A DNA stretch of 64,000 nt. It comes from an uncultured Holophaga sp. (GTDB lineage Bacteria; Acidobacteriota; Holophagae; Holophagales; Holophagaceae). The notes under the pieces are model-generated. The model was given only the letters and a program-made list of their open reading frames with translations. It did no database searches and was not told the origin of the DNA. The stretch lies in assembly GCF_963677305.1 (NCBI RefSeq), contig NZ_OY781925.1, forward strand, positions 3,609,457-3,673,456, written 5' to 3'. This document shows positions 50,049 through 59,303 of the stretch, in pieces (position 1 is the first letter of the stretch; each line of letters begins with the position of its first letter). Made by a program: the position numbers and the translations under genes.

Positions 50049-52262
50049 ATGCGGACCTCCGGCCCCTCCCCCCTCCACCGCCTCCTGGCGAAGGCGGTGT
50101 TCGTCCACCTCTTCGCCCCCCTCCTGCTGCTGGAGATCCTGACCATCCTCGGGCTGGCCTGGACCAGCGCCCTCAGCCAGATCCAGCACCAGTCCCAGCT
50201 CACCCGCTCCCTGGGACAGCTGGTGGACAACCACCTCTCCCAGGGGGAACGGGTGATGGCCACCCTCGCCCGGGTGGCGGAGAGCGCCACCGACCGGGAG
50301 ATGCTCCTCTTCCTGGAGAGCACCTGGAACGCCCAGCGGAGCTTCGAGACCCTCTATCTTCTGGACGACAGGGACAGGGTGCACCTCGTGATGCCCTGGG
50401 ACGGGCGCTTCCAGGGCATGGACCTCTCCAACCTGCCGGGCGTCAAGGGGACCCCTGGGACAGGGACCTGCACCCTCTCGCCGCCCTACATCTCCGTGCG
50501 CACCGGCGAGCCCGTGGTCCTCCTCATCCGGGATGTCCCGGGTCGCGGGAAGCTTGTGGGCGAGCTCCGCCTCGGCCTCCTGCAGCAGGAGGTCCAGAAC
50601 ATCAAGGGGCGCTCCGAAACAGACTTCATCTTCATCACGGACCAGCACGGGACCCTGCTCTCCCACCCCGACATTGACCGGGTGCGGGAGCGCCGCAACC
50701 TGGGCTCCCTGCCCGTCCTCTCCCCCACCCGGGAGGGGCGGCCCCTCCTCTATGAATACGAGGGAAGCCGGGTCCTGGGTGCAGCCACACGGCTCGAGGG
50801 GACAGGCTGGATGGTGGTGGACCAGGTGGAGCTCGCCCGCTTCAGCCGCACCTACCTCTGGACCCTTCTGGAGATCCTCCTGGTGTCCCTTGGGGTCTGG
50901 GGTCTCCTGGGCTGGCGCCTCAAGCGCCGCCTCAACCGGGAGGTCACCCGGCCCCTGGAAGCCCTCAGCCGCATGACGGCAGCCCTGGCGGACCAGACCC
51001 CCCACCCGGAGGAAGAGATCCGTCACGCCTTCCAGGAGCTGGACCAGCTGGCCCAGGACTTCCAGACCATGGTGCAGCGCCTGCAGACCCGAGAGAGGGA
51101 CCTCCAGGAGAGTGAGCATCGCTACCGCGGTCTCTTCGACCGGATGCCCGTAGGCCTCTTCCGCTTCGACCTGCAGGGACGCTTCGTGGCCGTGAACCCG
51201 GCCCTGGTGAGGATCCTGGACTACCCCGACCGCGCCGTCCTCATGGCCACCCCGGTGGGCCTCTGTCTTCCCCTGGAGCCCGGAATGGGACTGAGCGACC
51301 GGGAGTTCACCCTCCAGCGTCGGGATGGCCAGGAGATCTGGGTCCACCTTCAGGGGAGCTTTGTCGAGGACCCGGATTCGGAGGGACACGGTTGCTTTGA
51401 GGGCTCCCTCCAGGACATCACCCAGCGCAAGCAGGCCGAAGCCCTCCTCCGGCACTCCCGGGACGAGCTCGAGAACATGGTGACCCTCCGCACCTTCCAG
51501 CTCTCCGAAGCCAATGCGGACCTGATCCGCGCCAAGAATGCGGCTGAGCAGGCCAATCACAGCAAGAGCCTCTTCCTGGCCAACATGAGCCACGAGCTCC
51601 GGACACCCCTCAACGCCATCCTCCTGCACGCGGAGCTGCTCCTTGAGGAGACCCGGGAGGCGGGCCAGAGCGCAATGGCCGAAGACCTGTCCCGCATCCA
51701 GGTGGCCGGTCGCCAACTCCTGGGTCTCATCGACGACATCCTGGACCTCTCCAAGATCGAAGCGGGCAAGATGACCCTCTTCCTGGAGACCGTGGATCTG
51801 CCACGGCTTCTCGAGGAGGTGCGCAGCACCGCCGAGCCCCTGGTCGCCAGGAACGGCAACCGCTTCGGGCTCACCCTCCCCTCGGACCCGCCCGTCCTGC
51901 GCACGGACCTGAAGAAGATCCGCCAGACCCTCCTCAACCTCCTGAGCAACGCGGCCAAATTCACTGAGCGGGGCAGCATCACCCTGAGCGTCGCCCCCGG
52001 CCCCGAGGGCTTCCTGGATTTCTGCGTGAGCGACACGGGGATCGGCATGGACGCCCAGCAGCTCGGCCGGATCTTCGAGGAATTCGGACAGGCCGACGCC
52101 TCCACCACCAGAAACTATGGGGGTACTGGCCTGGGGCTCACCCTCTCCAGGCGCTTCGCCGAACTCCTGGGCGGTAGCCTCAGCGCCACCAGCCAGCCCG
52201 GTGGCGGCTCGACCTTCACCCTCAGGCTCCCCCTGGAGACCCCACCCCCCCCTGGAACCTAA
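50049..52262 (+). CDS. Sensor histidine kinase (Cache-HAMP-PAS-HisKA-HATPase)
   Basis: 737 residues. TM1 about 15-38, extracytoplasmic Cache-like domain about 40-265, TM2 about 268-289, HAMP and coiled coil about 290-350, PAS about 355-460, dimerisation domain with phosphoacceptor His515 in FLANMSHELRTPLNAIL, ATPase domain with N-box NLLSNAAKF, DTGIGM and the YGGTGLGL lid. No receiver domain and no response regulator gene adjacent. Paired with the upstream binding lipoprotein. Its last 4 bases overlap the convergent M16 peptidase gene. Confidence 0.93.
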   Translation: MRTSGPSPLHRLLAKAVFVHLFAPLLLLEILTILGLAWTSALSQIQHQSQLTRSLGQLVDNHLSQGERVMATLARVAESATDREMLLFLESTWNAQRSFETLYLLDDRDRVHLVMPWDGRFQGMDLSNLPGVKGTPGTGTCTLSPPYISVRTGEPVVLLIRDVPGRGKLVGELRLGLLQQEVQNIKGRSETDFIFITDQHGTLLSHPDIDRVRERRNLGSLPVLSPTREGRPLLYEYEGSRVLGAATRLEGTGWMVVDQVELARFSRTYLWTLLEILLVSLGVWGLLGWRLKRRLNREVTRPLEALSRMTAALADQTPHPEEEIRHAFQELDQLAQDFQTMVQRLQTRERDLQESEHRYRGLFDRMPVGLFRFDLQGRFVAVNPALVRILDYPDRAVLMATPVGLCLPLEPGMGLSDREFTLQRRDGQEIWVHLQGSFVEDPDSEGHGCFEGSLQDITQRKQAEALLRHSRDELENMVTLRTFQLSEANADLIRAKNAAEQANHSKSLFLANMSHELRTPLNAILLHAELLLEETREAGQSAMAEDLSRIQVAGRQLLGLIDDILDLSKIEAGKMTLFLETVDLPRLLEEVRSTAEPLVARNGNRFGLTLPSDPPVLRTDLKKIRQTLLNLLSNAAKFTERGSITLSVAPGPEGFLDFCVSDTGIGMDAQQLGRIFEEFGQADASTTRNYGGTGLGLTLSRRFAELLGGSLSATSQPGGGSTFTLRLPLETPPPPGT

Positions 52263-53527
52263 CCCAGGTCCGCCTTCCGGATCTCATCCCCCTTGCGCAC
52301 CCCCAGGGCCGTCACCGCCAGGGTGCCGGGGGCCAGCAGCCGGGTGGCCGCATCATTGAGCTCCTCGAGGGTGACGGCACTGATCTCGGCAAGCAGCTCG
52401 TCCAGGCTGCGCAGGCGGTCCATGTGGATGGTCTGATGCGCCAGGGAGAACATCCGGGCGCTGCTGGACTCCTGACTGAAGACCAGGCTGGTGCGGGCCT
52501 GGAGCTTGGCCCGCTCCAGCTCGTCCGCACTGGCGCCATGGCGGGCCAGCCGGACCATCTCCGCCGAGGCCCGCTGCACCAGCTCCCGGGCCTTGCCCGG
52601 AGCGCAGCTGGCCATGACCTGGAGAGCCCCGGAGTCCCGATAGTGGCTCAGGTAGCTCCCCACCTGATAGCAGAGGGCGTGCTTCTCCCGCAGCTCCAGG
52701 AAGAGGCGGCTGGACATCCCCCCCCCCAGGACATGGCTCAGAAGGTTGACCGCCATGCGGTCCTCCCCCTGGTGCCCGCATACTGGCAGGGCCAGGACCA
52801 GGCTGGCCTGCTGCAGCTCCCGGCGGGGCACATTGAGCAGGAAGGGCTTGGGGACATGGGGCTCCACCTGGGGCGAGGGCGCCCCACCGGGCATGCGATC
52901 CAGGATGGGTGCCAACAGGTCGGTCAGCTCGCCGGGGTCGATGTCCCCGGCAGCGGACACCAGCAGGTTGGGCGCCCGGTAGGTCTCCCCGAAGAAGGCC
53001 CGGGCCTCCGCCGCCCCGAAGGAGGCCACGCTCTCCCGGGTGCCCAGGATGGGATGGGCCAGGGCCCCGCCCTTCCAGAAGTTCATGTAGAAGAGCTCGC
53101 TCACCCAGTCATCGGGCTGGTCCTCGCTCTGGGCGATCTCCTCCAGGATCACGCCCCTCTCCCGGGTCAGCTCCGTCTCATCGAAGCAGGGGGTGGTCAC
53201 CAGATCCCCCAGCATGGCCACCAGCTCCGGCAGCTGGTCCCTCAGAACCTTGCCATAGAAACAGGCCGTCTCCTTGCCCGTGAAGGCGTCGACATTCCCC
53301 CCCAGGCGATCCGTGGCCTCTGCCAGGGCCTCAGGGTCGGGATAGCGTTCGGTCCCCTTGAAGACCGTGTGCTCAATGAAGTGCGCCAGCCCCTCCTGGG
53401 CCGGCCCCTCATGGCAGCTGCCGCGCTTGACCCAGAAGCCCAGGGCGCAGCTCTTTACCTGGGGCAGGGTTTCGATGAGGATCTGAGTGCCCCCGGGGGT
53501 GGTGGAGCAGAAGAGCGATTCGGCCAT
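52259..53527 (-). CDS. M16-family zinc metallopeptidase (processing-peptidase type)
   Basis: 422 residues. Inverted zinc motif HFIEH (His49, Glu52, His53) and distal ERGVILEEIAQ Glu; the conserved C-terminal domain includes GGGMSSRLFLELREKHALCYQVGSY. No signal peptide, so cytoplasmic like PqqL/YmxG-type enzymes. It is the last gene of a minus-strand cluster headed by an M1 peptidase and two ABC pairs, beginning 24 bp after the end of a permease gene. Confidence 0.93.
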   Translation of the reverse strand: MAESLFCSTTPGGTQILIETLPQVKSCALGFWVKRGSCHEGPAQEGLAHFIEHTVFKGTERYPDPEALAEATDRLGGNVDAFTGKETACFYGKVLRDQLPELVAMLGDLVTTPCFDETELTRERGVILEEIAQSEDQPDDWVSELFYMNFWKGGALAHPILGTRESVASFGAAEARAFFGETYRAPNLLVSAAGDIDPGELTDLLAPILDRMPGGAPSPQVEPHVPKPFLLNVPRRELQQASLVLALPVCGHQGEDRMAVNLLSHVLGGGMSSRLFLELREKHALCYQVGSYLSHYRDSGALQVMASCAPGKARELVQRASAEMVRLARHGASADELERAKLQARTSLVFSQESSSARMFSLAHQTIHMDRLRSLDELLAEISAVTLEELNDAATRLLAPGTLAVTALGVRKGDEIRKADLG

Positions 53528-53551
53528 CCCTCCAGTCTACCCGCCTAAGGG

Positions 53552-54328
53552 CTATCCCTCGCCCCCGGATCCGGCCAGACCCACCGGCGTGGTCTGGAGC
53601 CGCCAGCCCGCCAGGGCCCAGCAGACCAGGCCGACAAGCAGCAGGACCAGGGCCCCCGCCCAGGGATCTCCACTCAGCTGGGCCTGGGCCAGGAGATCCT
53701 GGGTCCTGACCTGCAACGAGCGGGTCCCGGTGAGGCTCTGGAGGTGGTGCGTAAAGGTGAGCCACTGGAGGCGCCCCGGCAGGATCCGGAGGAGGGGGTC
53801 CCAGAGGAAGAGGACCAGGGCCCCCCAGAGGGTCCCCCGGCGGAAGAGCAGTCCCAGGAGGCTCAGGAAGCCCAGCTCGGCCCAGAAGACAAGCACCAGC
53901 GCCAGGAGGTGGAGGGGGAGCAGAGAGAGCTCCAGACCCAGCCCCAGGCCGCTGATCAGCAGCCAGAGCGTGCCCCAGAGGAACCAGATCCCACCCCTGG
54001 AGAGAGGCAGGACCCAGACCGGCACCGGGCGCACCAGCAGGAAGGGCAGGACCCGCTGTTCCAGGTCCTCCCGGATCCCCGCAGGGGCCACCACCAGGGC
54101 CATGATGGGCAGGATCACCGCCACCAGCCCCTGGTGATAGAGCCCCAGGGCCAGCCCGGGACCCACCGGCCCGCCGCCCAGGTGCCGCGCAGCGCCCATG
54201 GCCACGCCCGCCGCCCCCACCAGCAGGGGCAGGGCCGCCACCAGCCAGCCCCGGAACTGGAGCAAGCGTGGGAGATGCCCCAGGAGGATGGCCCCCAGAG
54301 TGGTGAGAGGAGAGGGTGCCCGACGCAT
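53552..54328 (-). CDS. ABC-2-type permease (second)
   Basis: 258 residues with six hydrophobic helices, including RGWLVAALPLLVGAAGVAMGA near the N-terminus. The region before the middle helices (LVVAPAGIREDLEQRVLPFLLVRPVPVWVL) is the usual ABC-2 coupling segment. ATG overlaps the upstream ATPase stop (ATGA). Followed 24 bp later by the M16 peptidase gene. Confidence 0.82.
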   Translation of the reverse strand: MRRAPSPLTTLGAILLGHLPRLLQFRGWLVAALPLLVGAAGVAMGAARHLGGGPVGPGLALGLYHQGLVAVILPIMALVVAPAGIREDLEQRVLPFLLVRPVPVWVLPLSRGGIWFLWGTLWLLISGLGLGLELSLLPLHLLALVLVFWAELGFLSLLGLLFRRGTLWGALVLFLWDPLLRILPGRLQWLTFTHHLQSLTGTRSLQVRTQDLLAQAQLSGDPWAGALVLLLVGLVCWALAGWRLQTTPVGLAGSGGEG

Positions 54329-55257
54329 CAGGCGTGATCCCGGACGAGGTAGCGGAAGACGGCGTCCAGGTCCATGTCCAGGGGGTTCAGGGCCCCCACC
54401 GGGAGCCCTCCGGCACAGACGGCCTCCTGCAGGGCTGGCAGGAAGTCACGGGGAGAGCTGACCGAGAGCACCACCGCCCCCTCCTCCAGACGCAGCCCCA
54501 CCAGCCCTGGCTGCGCCACGGCCCAGCGCGCCACGCCCCGCGGATCGCTCGAGCCGATGCGGAGCTCCACGGGATGCCGGTCCAGGAGGGCCCGGATCTC
54601 GGCCACGGTCCCCTCCGCCAGGAGACGCCCCCGGAAGAGGAGGAGGATGGTGTCCGTCAGCTGGGCCACCTCCCCCAGGATGTGGCTGGACACCAGGATC
54701 CGGCACCCCTCCGAGGCCAGGCGGCGCAGCATGGCCATCAGCTCGAGGCGGGCAGCGGGATCCAGACCATTGAAGGGTTCGTCCAGCACCAGGAAGCCGG
54801 GTTCATGGAGCAGGGCCTGAGCCAGACGGAGCCGCTGCCGCATCCCCTTGGACATCGCCGAGAAGGGCTTGTGTGCCAGATCCGCCATACCCACGGCGTC
54901 CAGGGTCCGGTCCAAGGCGCGCTCCAACCCGGCTCCCCCGAGCCCGGAGAGGCGCCCCATCATCCGCAGCCAGGGCAGCCCCCGGAGCCCCGTGGGGAAG
55001 CGATCCCCCTCAGGCACCAGGCCGATCCGCGCCAACACCCCGGGATTGCGGAAGGGGGCCTCCCCGAAGACCCGTACCGTCCCGCCCGAAGGGGGCAGAA
55101 GCCCGCAGAGCAACTGGATGAGGGAGGACTTCCCCGCCCCGTTGGGACCCAGGAGCCCCGTGATCCCGCCCCCCTCAGGCAGGCTGAAGGAGGTGGGGGA
55201 GAGCCCCAGGATCTCGCCGTAGCGGAGGGAGGCGCGGTCCAGCCACACCAGACTCAT
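54328..55257 (-). CDS. ABC transporter ATPase, ABC-2 exporter type (second)
   Basis: 309 residues. Walker A GLLGPNGAGKSS, signature FSAMSKGMRQRLRLAQALL (LSGGQ-equivalent MSKGM), Walker B FLVLDEPFNGLDP, H-loop VSSH. A C-terminal regulatory segment (LLDRHPVELRIGSSDPRG) follows, as in NatA/CcmA-type ATPases. ATG overlaps the stop of the upstream permease (ATGA). Confidence 0.93.
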   Translation of the reverse strand: MSLVWLDRASLRYGEILGLSPTSFSLPEGGGITGLLGPNGAGKSSLIQLLCGLLPPSGGTVRVFGEAPFRNPGVLARIGLVPEGDRFPTGLRGLPWLRMMGRLSGLGGAGLERALDRTLDAVGMADLAHKPFSAMSKGMRQRLRLAQALLHEPGFLVLDEPFNGLDPAARLELMAMLRRLASEGCRILVSSHILGEVAQLTDTILLLFRGRLLAEGTVAEIRALLDRHPVELRIGSSDPRGVARWAVAQPGLVGLRLEEGAVVLSVSSPRDFLPALQEAVCAGGLPVGALNPLDMDLDAVFRYLVRDHA

Positions 55258-56096
55258 GCCAGGGCCTCCCCGGGTCGGGTCCTGAAGTGGGCCAGCACCA
55301 ACCAGCCCAGGCCGTGCAGCAGGCTTCCCGCCACGACCGGGAGCCAGCCGAAGGTCGCCGGTGCCCCACAGAGCAACCGGGGCCAAGCCTCCGCCAGCGC
55401 CGCCGGTCCCAGGGCCTCCCAGGCCCCCTGCCCCAGGAAGCCCGCCAGGAGATGACCCAGGAGCCCGAAGCCCAGCACCGCCCCCAGACACCACGCGAAG
55501 CCCCCCCGGGGGGTGGAGGCCAGGGAGGAGGCCCCCAGGGAGAGGGAGCCCATGAGGAGGGCGATGAGCAGGGCGGCGGGCAGGAGGTGCAGGGGGGCCG
55601 TGGCCCAGATGGGCCCCCGGGGCCCCGCCACCAGCAGGGACAGGGCCCAGGGCAGCAGGATGAAAGGGAGCTGCACCAGCAGGGGCAGACCCGCCGCCAC
55701 CAGGCCCTTCCCGGCCAGGTAGCCCACAGGGCTGACCGGATGGGCGTAGAGCAGGGGCCGGATGCGGAAGAGGGTATCCCGGGCCACCAGCCCGCCCCCC
55801 ACCAGGGCTACCTGGAGCCAGAGGAGCCCGAGCAGGCTGTGCCCCAGGAGCCCAGCCTGCAAGCCTGCCCCCTGGGGCAGGAAGCGCTGGGCAAAACCCC
55901 CGGCGCTGCCCACCAGGTGTTTGAGGTAGAGGGTGCCCAGGTCCACCAGGAGCACCAGGAGGAAGGCGAAGCCGAAGAAGCGCCCCAGACGCTGGCGCAG
56001 GAGACGCCGCAGCTCGAAACGGGCCAGGACCAGGGCTGCGGGCAGACCCTGCCCCGTCTGGGGCACTGGAGGCAGGCTGGGGGCATGGATCGGCAT
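55254..56096 (-). CDS. ABC-2-type permease (first)
   Basis: 280 residues with six helices: RFFGFAFLLVLLVDLGTLYL, SLLGLLWLQVALVGGGLVA, the RDTLFRIRPLLYAHPVSPVGYLAGK coupling loop typical of ABC-2 permeases, and C-terminal helices. Starts 5 bp after the upstream ATPase stop and overlaps the next ATPase start. Confidence 0.82.
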   Translation of the reverse strand: MPIHAPSLPPVPQTGQGLPAALVLARFELRRLLRQRLGRFFGFAFLLVLLVDLGTLYLKHLVGSAGGFAQRFLPQGAGLQAGLLGHSLLGLLWLQVALVGGGLVARDTLFRIRPLLYAHPVSPVGYLAGKGLVAAGLPLLVQLPFILLPWALSLLVAGPRGPIWATAPLHLLPAALLIALLMGSLSLGASSLASTPRGGFAWCLGAVLGFGLLGHLLAGFLGQGAWEALGPAALAEAWPRLLCGAPATFGWLPVVAGSLLHGLGWLVLAHFRTRPGEALA

Positions 56097-56101
56097 GATG
56101 T

Positions 56102-57007
56102 TCAGTCCTGCAAGGCCCGCAACAGGACTTCGTCCAGGCGGTCGTGGCGGGGACTGAGCTGCACCAGGACAGCCCCCCGCTCCTGGGCCCAGCGGAAGGG
56201 CGCCGCGGGATCCGCCTCCCCCAATTCCACATCATAGACACCCCCGCGCAAGCCCAGCACCGCCCCCAGCTCCGGCAGGGCAGCCTCCTGATCGGGCAGC
56301 AGGGGTTCCAGGAAGCGCAGCTCGAAGCGCCGGGCCAGGCGCCCCCGCAGTCCGGCCATGCTCCCACTGGCCTTCAGCCGCCCCCGATCCAGGATCACCA
56401 GGTGGTCGGCGCAGCGCTCCACATCCTCCAGGAGGTGGCTGGCCAGAAGGACACTGGCCCCCAGCTGCCCCCGGACCTTGAGGACCAAGTCAAGCATGCG
56501 CGAGCGGCCCTCGGGATCCAGGCCGTTGGTGGGCTCATCCAGGAAGAGGAGCCCTGGGCTGTGGACCAGGGCCTGGGCCAGCTTGACCCGCTGACGCATG
56601 CCCGTGGAGTAGCCAGACACCAAGCGGTAGCGGGACTCGTCCAGCCCCACGAAGTGCAGGACCTCGTGGGCCCGATCCCGGGCCTGTCCGGCCCCCAGTC
56701 CCGAGAGCTCGCCCCAGAAGGCCACCTGCTCGAAGGCGGAGGCGTCCTCGATGAGGGCATCGTATTCGGGCATGTAGCCCACCCGGGCGCGCAGGCGCAC
56801 CGCCTCCGGACTGCCCAGGGGGATGCCCAGGACCTCACCATGCCCCGCGCTGGGGGCGAGGAGCCCCAGCATTGCCTTGAGCAGGGTGGACTTGCCCGCC
56901 CCGTTGGGGCCCAGGAGTCCAGTGACCCCCTCCTCCAATTCCAGGTCCAGGTCCTGCAGGGCTGGCTTCGCGCCGTACCGGACCTCGAGCCCCTGGAAAT
57001 GGATCAT
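56102..57007 (-). CDS. ABC transporter ATPase, ABC-2 exporter type (first)
   Basis: 301 residues. Walker A GLLGPNGAGKST, signature region VSGYSTGMRQRVKLAQALV, Walker B LLFLDEPTNGLDP, H-loop LASH. C-terminal extension (MAGLRGRLARRFELRFLEPLL) as in bacitracin/NatA-like exporters. The ATG is 1 bp after the stop of the M1 peptidase gene. The two ATPases are diverged paralogues, one per permease. Confidence 0.93.
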   Translation of the reverse strand: MIHFQGLEVRYGAKPALQDLDLELEEGVTGLLGPNGAGKSTLLKAMLGLLAPSAGHGEVLGIPLGSPEAVRLRARVGYMPEYDALIEDASAFEQVAFWGELSGLGAGQARDRAHEVLHFVGLDESRYRLVSGYSTGMRQRVKLAQALVHSPGLLFLDEPTNGLDPEGRSRMLDLVLKVRGQLGASVLLASHLLEDVERCADHLVILDRGRLKASGSMAGLRGRLARRFELRFLEPLLPDQEAALPELGAVLGLRGGVYDVELGEADPAAPFRWAQERGAVLVQLSPRHDRLDEVLLRALQD

Positions 57008-57008
57008 C

Positions 57009-58973
57009 TCAGCCCAACCCGATGGCCTGCAGGATGCCCAGGACCACGCCCCAGACCATCTGGGACCAGTAGTGGAGACCGCGGCGCACGGGCCTGGCGG
57101 CATAGGAGGCGTGAAGCCGGTCCTTCAGCAGGGGATAGTTGCCATCCGGATCCAGGATGGCGGCCTCGACCGGGCTGTCGAAGTCGAAGGTCGCCCAGCG
57201 GTCCTGCCCGTCCCAGGTCACCCGGTATTCCATCCGGTTCTCAAGGCGTACCCAGAGGGTGATGGGGGCCTGAATCCCACCCCGACGCTGGAGGGTGACC
57301 GAACCCTGGGACCCGGGCGCCACAGGCACCGGAGGGGCGAAGGCCATGCCCCGGGGCGTCTCCCGCCAGCCGCCGTCCAGGCTGTCTCGGACATTCACCT
57401 TCTCGATGATCACATCCAGGACCTCGGTGCCCTGCACGAAGTCCCGCCAGAAGCCCGAGAGATCCCGCCCGGAGACCCGCTCGGCGATGCGCCGGAAGTC
57501 CTGCCCCGTGGGGTGCCGGAACGCCATTTCCTTCGCGTAGGCCGCCATGACCTGCTCCATCACCGGCCGCCCCAGGAAGGCCTCCAGCTGGGCCAGCATG
57601 AGGGCCGGCTTGGAATAGGCGAAGCGCCCGTAGCTCCGCAGGTCCCGGGCCTGGTTGCCGGGGCGCAGGATGGAGTCGCCGGTAGGGTCCTGCCAGTAGT
57701 CGGCCCAGTCCAGGGTCGAGGCGTCGGCATAGAAGCGCCGGCTGTTGAAGAAACCTTGGAAGTCCTGGTCCACCACCTTGGCCGTGAACCAGCTGGCGAA
57801 GCCTTCATCCAGCCAGGGCTCGGCCACCTCATTGGAGGCCAGCATGCCGTAGAAGTACTGGTGGGCGAACTCGTGAATCACCGTGTCCTCGAGCCCGTAG
57901 CGCTGGCCCGTGGGATCGAAGGCCTTGGAGCTGGCGCTCACCAGGGTGGGGTATTCCATCTCGTCAACCCCCTGCGGGACATCCACCAGGCTGAAGACCG
58001 GGTAGGGATAGGGGAAGAGCCCTTCGTTGGCCTGCCGCAGAGCGGCCTTGAGAGCCCGCAACTGCCGGTCCACATGGATGAGATGATTGGCCCGGTAGTA
58101 GATGAAGATCTCGGTCTCGCGGTTGTCCCGGCGCCAGATGTACTTGCGCAGGCCCCAGGAGCCCCTGGGCATGACCGCCCAGGCGAAATCATGCACATCC
58201 TCGGCATGGACGGTATAGAGGACATGGCCCTTGCGGGAGGGGTCGGGCTTGGCGTCGAAGGCCCCCTGGGGGATGGAGGCCCCGGTGTGCGCGATCAGGA
58301 GGGCATTGGGGACCGAGAGCTCCACATCGTAGACTCCGAAGTCCGCGAAGAACTCCGTAAAGGCGTGATAGGCATCGCAGATCCAGCGGTCCTGCAGGTA
58401 GACCCCCACCTTGGGGAACCACTGGGCCACCATGAGGAAGTCCCCCTCGGGGGTGTAGCCGCTGCGACAGCGGATCTGGGGAAAGAGGCTCTCCCACTCG
58501 ATGTCCAGGTGGATGCTCTCCCCAGGCTGGACTGGACGCCCTAGCTTCACCCAATAGACTGTCTCATCCTCACCGTAGTGCCCTTGCAGGGCCTGGCCGC
58601 CGAGCTTCACCGACTTCAGCTGGCAGTAGCCCCAGGAGGAGGGCAGCGCCGGGTCGGCCATCCGCCCCTCCGACTCCCGGTAGAAGAGGGAGCGGGGACT
58701 CTTGAAAGCATTGAGATAGAGGTGAAGTGGGAACTCCGAGGTCGGCGCCGTCCCCCCGTTCCTCCAAGAGATCGTCTCCCGCCCCTCGATGCGCTTCCCC
58801 GGCCAGTCCAGATTCGCCTGGATCCGGTAGCTCGCCAGACGGGGCGACTTCGGCACCTCGAACCACCTCTCCGGCGAGGCCTGGAGCCAAACCCCCACCA
58901 GGGCCAGCACACCCAGAGCACAGCCCCTCAGAACCCGAAAACCCTTGAAAAACATGGACAGAGAACCAACCAT
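57009..58973 (-). CDS. M1-family zinc aminopeptidase, secreted or membrane-anchored
   Basis: 654 residues. N-terminal hydrophobic segment (about 15-31, VLRGCALGVLALVGVWLQA) acts as signal or anchor. Gluzincin site HEFAH (His367, Glu368, His371) with Glu390 in LDEGFASWF, 18 residues later; the exopeptidase loop appears as VDEMEYPTLV. Start chosen at 58973 with GGAG 5 nt upstream; GTG codons just before it are possible. First gene of the six-gene cluster; its stop is 1 bp from the first ATPase. Confidence 0.92.
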   Translation of the reverse strand: MVGSLSMFFKGFRVLRGCALGVLALVGVWLQASPERWFEVPKSPRLASYRIQANLDWPGKRIEGRETISWRNGGTAPTSEFPLHLYLNAFKSPRSLFYRESEGRMADPALPSSWGYCQLKSVKLGGQALQGHYGEDETVYWVKLGRPVQPGESIHLDIEWESLFPQIRCRSGYTPEGDFLMVAQWFPKVGVYLQDRWICDAYHAFTEFFADFGVYDVELSVPNALLIAHTGASIPQGAFDAKPDPSRKGHVLYTVHAEDVHDFAWAVMPRGSWGLRKYIWRRDNRETEIFIYYRANHLIHVDRQLRALKAALRQANEGLFPYPYPVFSLVDVPQGVDEMEYPTLVSASSKAFDPTGQRYGLEDTVIHEFAHQYFYGMLASNEVAEPWLDEGFASWFTAKVVDQDFQGFFNSRRFYADASTLDWADYWQDPTGDSILRPGNQARDLRSYGRFAYSKPALMLAQLEAFLGRPVMEQVMAAYAKEMAFRHPTGQDFRRIAERVSGRDLSGFWRDFVQGTEVLDVIIEKVNVRDSLDGGWRETPRGMAFAPPVPVAPGSQGSVTLQRRGGIQAPITLWVRLENRMEYRVTWDGQDRWATFDFDSPVEAAILDPDGNYPLLKDRLHASYAARPVRRGLHYWSQMVWGVVLGILQAIGLG

Positions 58974-59009
58974 CACCACTCCGCACCAGCAGAGTAGCGC
59001 ATTTCATCC

Positions 59010-59037
59010 TTGATTTCCCCGCCCGGCGTGATACACT
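59010..59037 (+). promoter_or_regulatory. Promoter of the initiator tRNA gene
   Basis: TTGATT (59010-59015), 16-nt spacer, TACACT (59032-59037), ending 10 bp before the tRNA. Confidence 0.7.
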
Positions 59038-59047
59038 AATCTTCTAC

Positions 59048-59124
<77 letters not shown>

Positions 59125-59138
59125 AACCTAGAAGTGCC

Positions 59139-59172
59139 AAAGCCTTGAATCTTAACGATTCAAGGCTTTTTT
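59139..59172 (+). terminator. Intrinsic terminator after tRNA-fMet
   Basis: AAAGCCTTGAATC and GATTCAAGGCTTT form a perfect 13-bp stem with loop TTAAC, followed by further T residues (59170-59172). Confidence 0.93.
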
Positions 59173-59303
59173 CTTAGCTGTCGAAGACCTGGAATGCACC
59201 CGTGGGTGAGCCTCTGTTCTACCCAGTTTCTAGGGGTCAATGCACAACATGGGCATAAGATAAATCGACCTCAAGCCCTTATGGAGTAGGGATTTACTCA
59301 ATT

